In this document: in pieces, positions 4,950 to 7,980 of the stretch
Position numbering within the stretch: position 1 is the stretch's first letter
Layout of the letters: the number at the start of each line of letters is the position of its first letter
Assembly: GCA_049317725.1 (NCBI GenBank)
Contig: JBMOHS010000175.1
Span: forward strand, 1-7,980
DNA from: CAIOZW01 sp049317725
Lineage (GTDB): Bacteria > Acidobacteriota > Blastocatellia > RBC074
Direction of reading: 5' to 3'
Length of the DNA: 7,980 nucleotides
Notes under the pieces: generated by a model
Database searches by the model: none
Told to the model about the DNA's origin: nothing
The model's input: only the letters and a program-made list of their open reading frames with translations
Made by a program: the position numbers and the translations under genes

Positions 4950-7205
4950 TCAGGCGAGTTGGCGACCGATCGGCAGTTCGCGGATGCGTTTGCCGGTGGC
5001 GGCGGCGATGGCGTTGCAGATGGCGGGGATGACGGGAGGGACCCCGGGCTCCCCGACGCCGGCGGGCGGCGCGGTGCTCTCGACGAGGTGAACATTGACC
5101 TGCGTCGGGGCCTCGTTCATCCGGGCGACGCGATAGTCGTGGAAGTTGGACTGTTGGATGACGCCCTCTTTGGCCGTGATGGCGCTCATGAGGGCGATGC
5201 TCGCCCCGAAGACGCCGGCGCCCTCGAACTGGGATTTGACACGATCCGGATTGATGGTGGTGCCGGCATCGACGGCGATCTCCATCGAGGGGATGCGGAC
5301 GCGGCCACCGGTGCCGACCTCGACCTCAGCGACGACGGCGACGTAGGTCAGGAAGCTGCGATGAACGGCGACGCCAAGAGCCCTTCCGGGAGCGGGGCGT
5401 TTCTTGCCCCAGCCGGCCTTCTCGGCGGCCAGTTGGAGAACGTGGCGGTAGCGGCCGATGTCGAGGGGATAGTCGTCCTGCGACTTGCCGTGGTTGATGT
5501 AGTCGGAGCCGAGGCGCAGGGTGCGGGCCGGGCCGAGCAGGTCGAGGAGGTACTCGACGGAGTCGCGCTTGGCCAGCGTCGCCAGCTCATCGACGAAGGA
5601 GTGGATGGCAAAGGCTTGGTAGATGTTGGCGACGGAGCGCAGCCAGCCGATGCGGACGTGGTTCTTGGCGGGGCCGTTCTCGGCGCGGTGGTGCGGGATG
5701 TCGAAGGGGACATCGTTCCAGCCCATCATCATCTCGAAGGCTTCGGCGTGGGTTGCCGCCGGGTTGAAGGTGGTCCCGATCGAGGGGTAGGCGACGCGTT
5801 GCAGCCAGGCGTTGGGCTTGCCCTTCTCGTCGAGGCCGGCCTTGAGGTACATGGCGGCGACGGTGTGGTAGTAGTCGAAGCGGATGTCGTCCTCGCGGCT
5901 CCAGATGACCTTGACTGGTTTCCCGACAGACTTGGAGAGGAGGGCCGCCTCGGCAACATAGTCGGGCTTCGACTTGCGGCCAAAGCCACCGCCGAGGAGG
6001 GTGACGTGGCATTCGACATTCTTCTTGTCGATGCCCAGGGCCTGGGCGACGGTATCCTGGACGGCCTGTGGATTCTGGGTGTTGGCGTAGCAGACGACCT
6101 TGCCGTCCTTGTACTCGGCGACGGCGGCGACGGGCTCCATCGGGGCGTGCGCGAGATGGGGGGCATAGTAGAGGGCCTCGTGCGTCCGGGTGGCCCGGGC
6201 CAGGGCGGCGTCGACATCGCCGACGTTGCGGACGACCTTCTGGGGCTGGCGGACGGTCTCAATCAGTGAGGCCTTGAAGGTCGCGGAGTCGTAGGCGGCG
6301 TTGGGGCTCGCGGTCCACTCGACCGAGAGCTTCTCGCGTCCCTTGGCGGCAGCCCAGGTGCTGGTGGCGAGGACGGCGACACCGCCAAGCGGCTGGAACA
6401 TGGTCGGACCGCGCAGGTCCGGGATGGTGACGGTACCGAGGACGCCCTTGACGGCCTTGGTCGCGCGGTCATCGTAGCCCTTCAGCTTGCCACCAAAGAC
6501 CGGAGAGCGCTCGATCGAGGCGTGGACCATCCCGGGCAGGCTCGCGTCGACTCCGAAGATGGCCGTGCCATTGAGGAGGCTGTCCTGGTCGGCGGTCGGG
6601 AGGTCCTTGCCAACGTAGCGGTAGTCGGCGCGGGACTTGAAGGTCAGCTCCTCCTTCTTCGGGACGGGCTGCTGCCGGGCGAGGAGGGCCAGTTCACCGA
6701 AGCCGAGCTGGCGCCGCGACGGGCCATGGACGACGGCGTGGTTCTCGGCACGGCACTCGGCGGCGGGGACGCCCCAGCGTTGGGCGGCGGCGCGCTCGAG
6801 CATCAGCCGGGCGGTCGCGCCGGCCTCGCGAAAGGTGTCGTAGAAGTCGCGGATCGAGCAGGAGCCGTCGGTGTTCTGCGATCCGTACTTGGGATCGCCG
6901 ATCGCCTGTTCGAGCTTGACGCGCCGCCAATCGGCGTTGAGCTCCTCGGCGAGGATCATCGGAAGGACGCTGCGCGATCCGGTCCCCATCTCGGAACGGT
7001 GCATGATGAGGATGACGCGGCCATCGCTCTCGATCCCCAGGTAGACGTTGGGATTCCAGGCGGCCTGATCGGCGTCGCTGACGCGCTCGGCCGTGGTCGC
7101 GCCGGTGAAGTCGAGCACGCCGGCGCGGGCGCCGATCAGAAAGGCACTCGACGAGACGAGGTGGGCCAGGAAGGTGCGGCGGGGAAGAGCTTCGATCTTC
7201 TGCAT
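4950..7205 (-). CDS. Molybdopterin-binding large subunit of a xanthine dehydrogenase-family oxidoreductase (IorB-like), Tat-exported
   Basis: This 751-residue subunit should carry the molybdenum cofactor and hydroxylate an aldehyde or N-heterocycle with oxygen from water. The N-terminus PRRTFLAHLVSSSAFLIGARA (8-28) is a twin-arginine signal (R9-R10) with a hydrophobic stretch, so the enzyme should act in the periplasm. The fold follows the isoquinoline 1-oxidoreductase beta-subunit pattern: an N-terminal domain with VYLGIESDGRV and MHRSEMGTGSRS (54-79), the cofactor loop GGGFGRK (405-411), and near the C-terminus GVGEPG with the expected catalytic glutamate E719. Length fits the family. The ATG at 7205 has AAAGGAG upstream and gives the Tat signal directly; the frame runs open to 7586 only as a shadow inside the small-subunit gene. 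It follows the small-subunit gene by 2 nt. No FAD subunit, cytochrome c or XdhC-type chaperone is in the window. The family is secure; the substrate is unknown. Confidence 0.93.
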   Translation of the reverse strand: MQKIEALPRRTFLAHLVSSSAFLIGARAGVLDFTGATTAERVSDADQAAWNPNVYLGIESDGRVILIMHRSEMGTGSRSVLPMILAEELNADWRRVKLEQAIGDPKYGSQNTDGSCSIRDFYDTFREAGATARLMLERAAAQRWGVPAAECRAENHAVVHGPSRRQLGFGELALLARQQPVPKKEELTFKSRADYRYVGKDLPTADQDSLLNGTAIFGVDASLPGMVHASIERSPVFGGKLKGYDDRATKAVKGVLGTVTIPDLRGPTMFQPLGGVAVLATSTWAAAKGREKLSVEWTASPNAAYDSATFKASLIETVRQPQKVVRNVGDVDAALARATRTHEALYYAPHLAHAPMEPVAAVAEYKDGKVVCYANTQNPQAVQDTVAQALGIDKKNVECHVTLLGGGFGRKSKPDYVAEAALLSKSVGKPVKVIWSREDDIRFDYYHTVAAMYLKAGLDEKGKPNAWLQRVAYPSIGTTFNPAATHAEAFEMMMGWNDVPFDIPHHRAENGPAKNHVRIGWLRSVANIYQAFAIHSFVDELATLAKRDSVEYLLDLLGPARTLRLGSDYINHGKSQDDYPLDIGRYRHVLQLAAEKAGWGKKRPAPGRALGVAVHRSFLTYVAVVAEVEVGTGGRVRIPSMEIAVDAGTTINPDRVKSQFEGAGVFGASIALMSAITAKEGVIQQSNFHDYRVARMNEAPTQVNVHLVESTAPPAGVGEPGVPPVIPAICNAIAAATGKRIRELPIGRQLA

Positions 7206-7207
7206 GG

Positions 7208-7696
7208 TTACCGTGCTCCTTTCGTGGCGGGGCGTGGCTGGGTGGCCATCTTGGCAGCCGCATCCTTGACGGCGGCGCGGATGCGCTGGTAGGTACCGCA
7301 GCGGCAGATGTTGCCGCGCATGGCGGTCTCGATCTCCTCGTCGGAGGGGGATGCCTTCTCGGAGAGGAGGGCCGCCGCCTGCATCAGTTGGCCGCTCTGG
7401 CAGTAGCCACACTGCGGGACGCGGTGCTCGCGCCAAGCCTCCTGCAGCGGATGGGTCGCGGTCGCGCTCAAGCCCTCGATGGTGGTGATCGCTTGGTTGG
7501 CCGCACGGCTGACCGGCGTCTGGCAGCTCCGCACGGCCTTGCCGTTGAGGTGGATTGTGCAGGTTCCGCAGAGCCCCTGCCCGCAACCGTACTTGGTGCC
7601 GGTGTATTGCAGTTCCTCCCGCAGATACCAGAGAAGCGGCATCTCCGGATCGCCGTCGAACTGGCGCTTCTCGCCATTGACTGTCAGTCGAATCAT
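7208..7696 (-). CDS. [2Fe-2S] small subunit of the molybdenum hydroxylase (IorA-like)
   Basis: This 162-residue protein should carry electrons from the molybdenum centre of its partner through two [2Fe-2S] clusters. The plant-ferredoxin-type N-terminal domain has C38, C43, C46 and C58 (CGQGLCGTC and a later C). The helical C-terminal domain has C96, C99, C131 and C133 (CGYC and CRC), the full ligand set for both clusters. The ATG at 7696 is chosen because GGAGGA lies 7 nt upstream and the MIRLTVNG start is typical; the frame is open to 7918 but that part is not family-like. It has no signal peptide, so it is probably exported folded with the Tat-tagged large subunit. Its TAA ends 2 nt before the large-subunit ATG, so the two form one operon. 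Naming it iorA would imply isoquinoline as substrate, which is not supported. Confidence 0.93.
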   Translation of the reverse strand: MIRLTVNGEKRQFDGDPEMPLLWYLREELQYTGTKYGCGQGLCGTCTIHLNGKAVRSCQTPVSRAANQAITTIEGLSATATHPLQEAWREHRVPQCGYCQSGQLMQAAALLSEKASPSDEEIETAMRGNICRCGTYQRIRAAVKDAAAKMATQPRPATKGAR

Positions 7697-7766
7697 GCCT
7701 GGTTCCTCCGCGATGTGTTGTGCCTCAATCGTTGATGGGGGACGGATCGTCTTCCTGCAGATGCGT

Positions 7767-7795
7767 ACTATAGCCAGCAATCGTCGGGAAGAGAA
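7767..7795 (-). promoter_or_regulatory. Weak candidate promoter for the oxidoreductase operon
   Basis: On the minus strand TATAGT (7772-7767) is a good -10 element. The sequence 17 nt upstream is TTCTCT (7795-7790), a poor -35. Transcription would start near 7760 and give a leader of about 64 nt. No operator symmetry is evident around it. This is the best site I can see between the small-subunit gene and the repeat at the window end. Confidence 0.25.
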
Positions 7796-7884
7796 GAGTC
7801 CGCCCCGGACTTTCGCCCGCCGTGGGGAAAAGTCTGGCCCGCCCAGGGTGACGGCCCACCTGCCTCTTCTCAATACGGCTGGTA

Positions 7885-7968
7885 CGATTTGGAGGGGCAA
7901 CCCTGGTGGCTGCCCCAACGCTCCTTTAACGAGACGAGGGCAGGCACAAGGCCTGCCCCTACAAATCG
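7885..7968. repeat. Composite palindromic repeat with near-perfect terminal inverted arms
   Basis: The outer arms CGATTTGGAGGGGCA (7885-7899) and TGCCCCTACAAATCG (7954-7968) pair at 14 of 15 positions. Inside lie two further hairpins. GGGGCA (7894-7899) pairs with TGCCCC (7911-7916), and GGGCAGGC (7938-7945) pairs with GCCTGCCC (7951-7958) across ACAAG. The inner hairpins share bases with the outer arms, so the element can fold either as one long stem or as two hairpins. There is no coding sequence inside. The architecture fits a REP/BIME or small non-autonomous mobile element. Confidence 0.55.
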
Positions 7969-7980
7969 CTGTGGCCTTTT

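Noticed and set aside
4166..5095. Minus-strand open frame of 309 codons over the regulator operon
   Set aside because: It is dominated by P, S, R and T, typical of an antisense shadow, and it crosses the terminator hairpin.
4959..6269. Long plus-strand open frame (436 codons) opposite the molybdopterin subunit
   Set aside because: The translation is repetitive in G, D, V and A, as expected from the complement of a GC-rich gene. The minus strand carries the clear family motifs.
7206..7586. Upstream extension of the large-subunit frame through the small-subunit gene
   Set aside because: The extension has no family similarity, and the ATG at 7205 has a ribosome-binding site and gives the Tat signal directly. 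The overlap is a GC-driven shadow.

Overview
The window looks like moderately to highly GC-rich chromosomal DNA from a bacterium with a Gram-negative-type envelope. The evidence is an exported murein transglycosylase and a Tat-exported molybdenum hydroxylase. I cannot fix the taxon from sequence alone. Composition is uneven. The transglycosylase gene on the left is visibly richer in A/T at third codon positions than the oxidoreductase genes on the right, so the region is probably a mosaic.

Layout, left to right. Positions 1-638 are non-coding and repeat-rich: two GC-rich hairpins at 89-133, a 14-nt tandem repeat at 227-277, and inverted repeats at 497-558. An exported SLT-type lytic transglycosylase follows (639-1337, +). 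It converges on a RimJ/RimL-like GNAT acetyltransferase (1490-2011, -). Positions 2012-3122 hold no convincing intact gene. They carry what looks like a fragment of a GcvT-type C-terminal domain (2123-2371, +) and an unrecognised ORF (2379-2744, +). A four-helix small membrane protein (3123-3533, +) ends at a perfect 12-bp hairpin. A short ORF without an ATG (about 3662-3841, +) follows.

The centre holds a compact two-gene module: a small XRE-type DNA-binding protein (4062-4313, +) and a membrane protein (4315-4854, +) one base apart. A well-spaced promoter with a perfect palindrome between its -35 and -10 elements lies directly before it. The predicted transcription start is almost at the ATG. 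This layout suggests an autoregulated, membrane-coupled switch with a leaderless first gene.

The right third is a two-gene operon on the minus strand. It encodes an IorA-like [2Fe-2S] subunit (7208-7696) and an IorB-like molybdopterin subunit with a Tat signal (4950-7205). Together they should form a periplasmic molybdenum hydroxylase; its substrate cannot be read from the sequence. A perfect 15-bp hairpin at 4875-4917 separates the two convergent transcription units. The right edge (7885-7968) is a composite palindromic element.

I found no rRNA, tRNA, CRISPR array, transposase or phage gene. The strongest leads are the regulator-membrane module and its promoter, and the composite palindromic repeat. 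The rest is fairly ordinary.
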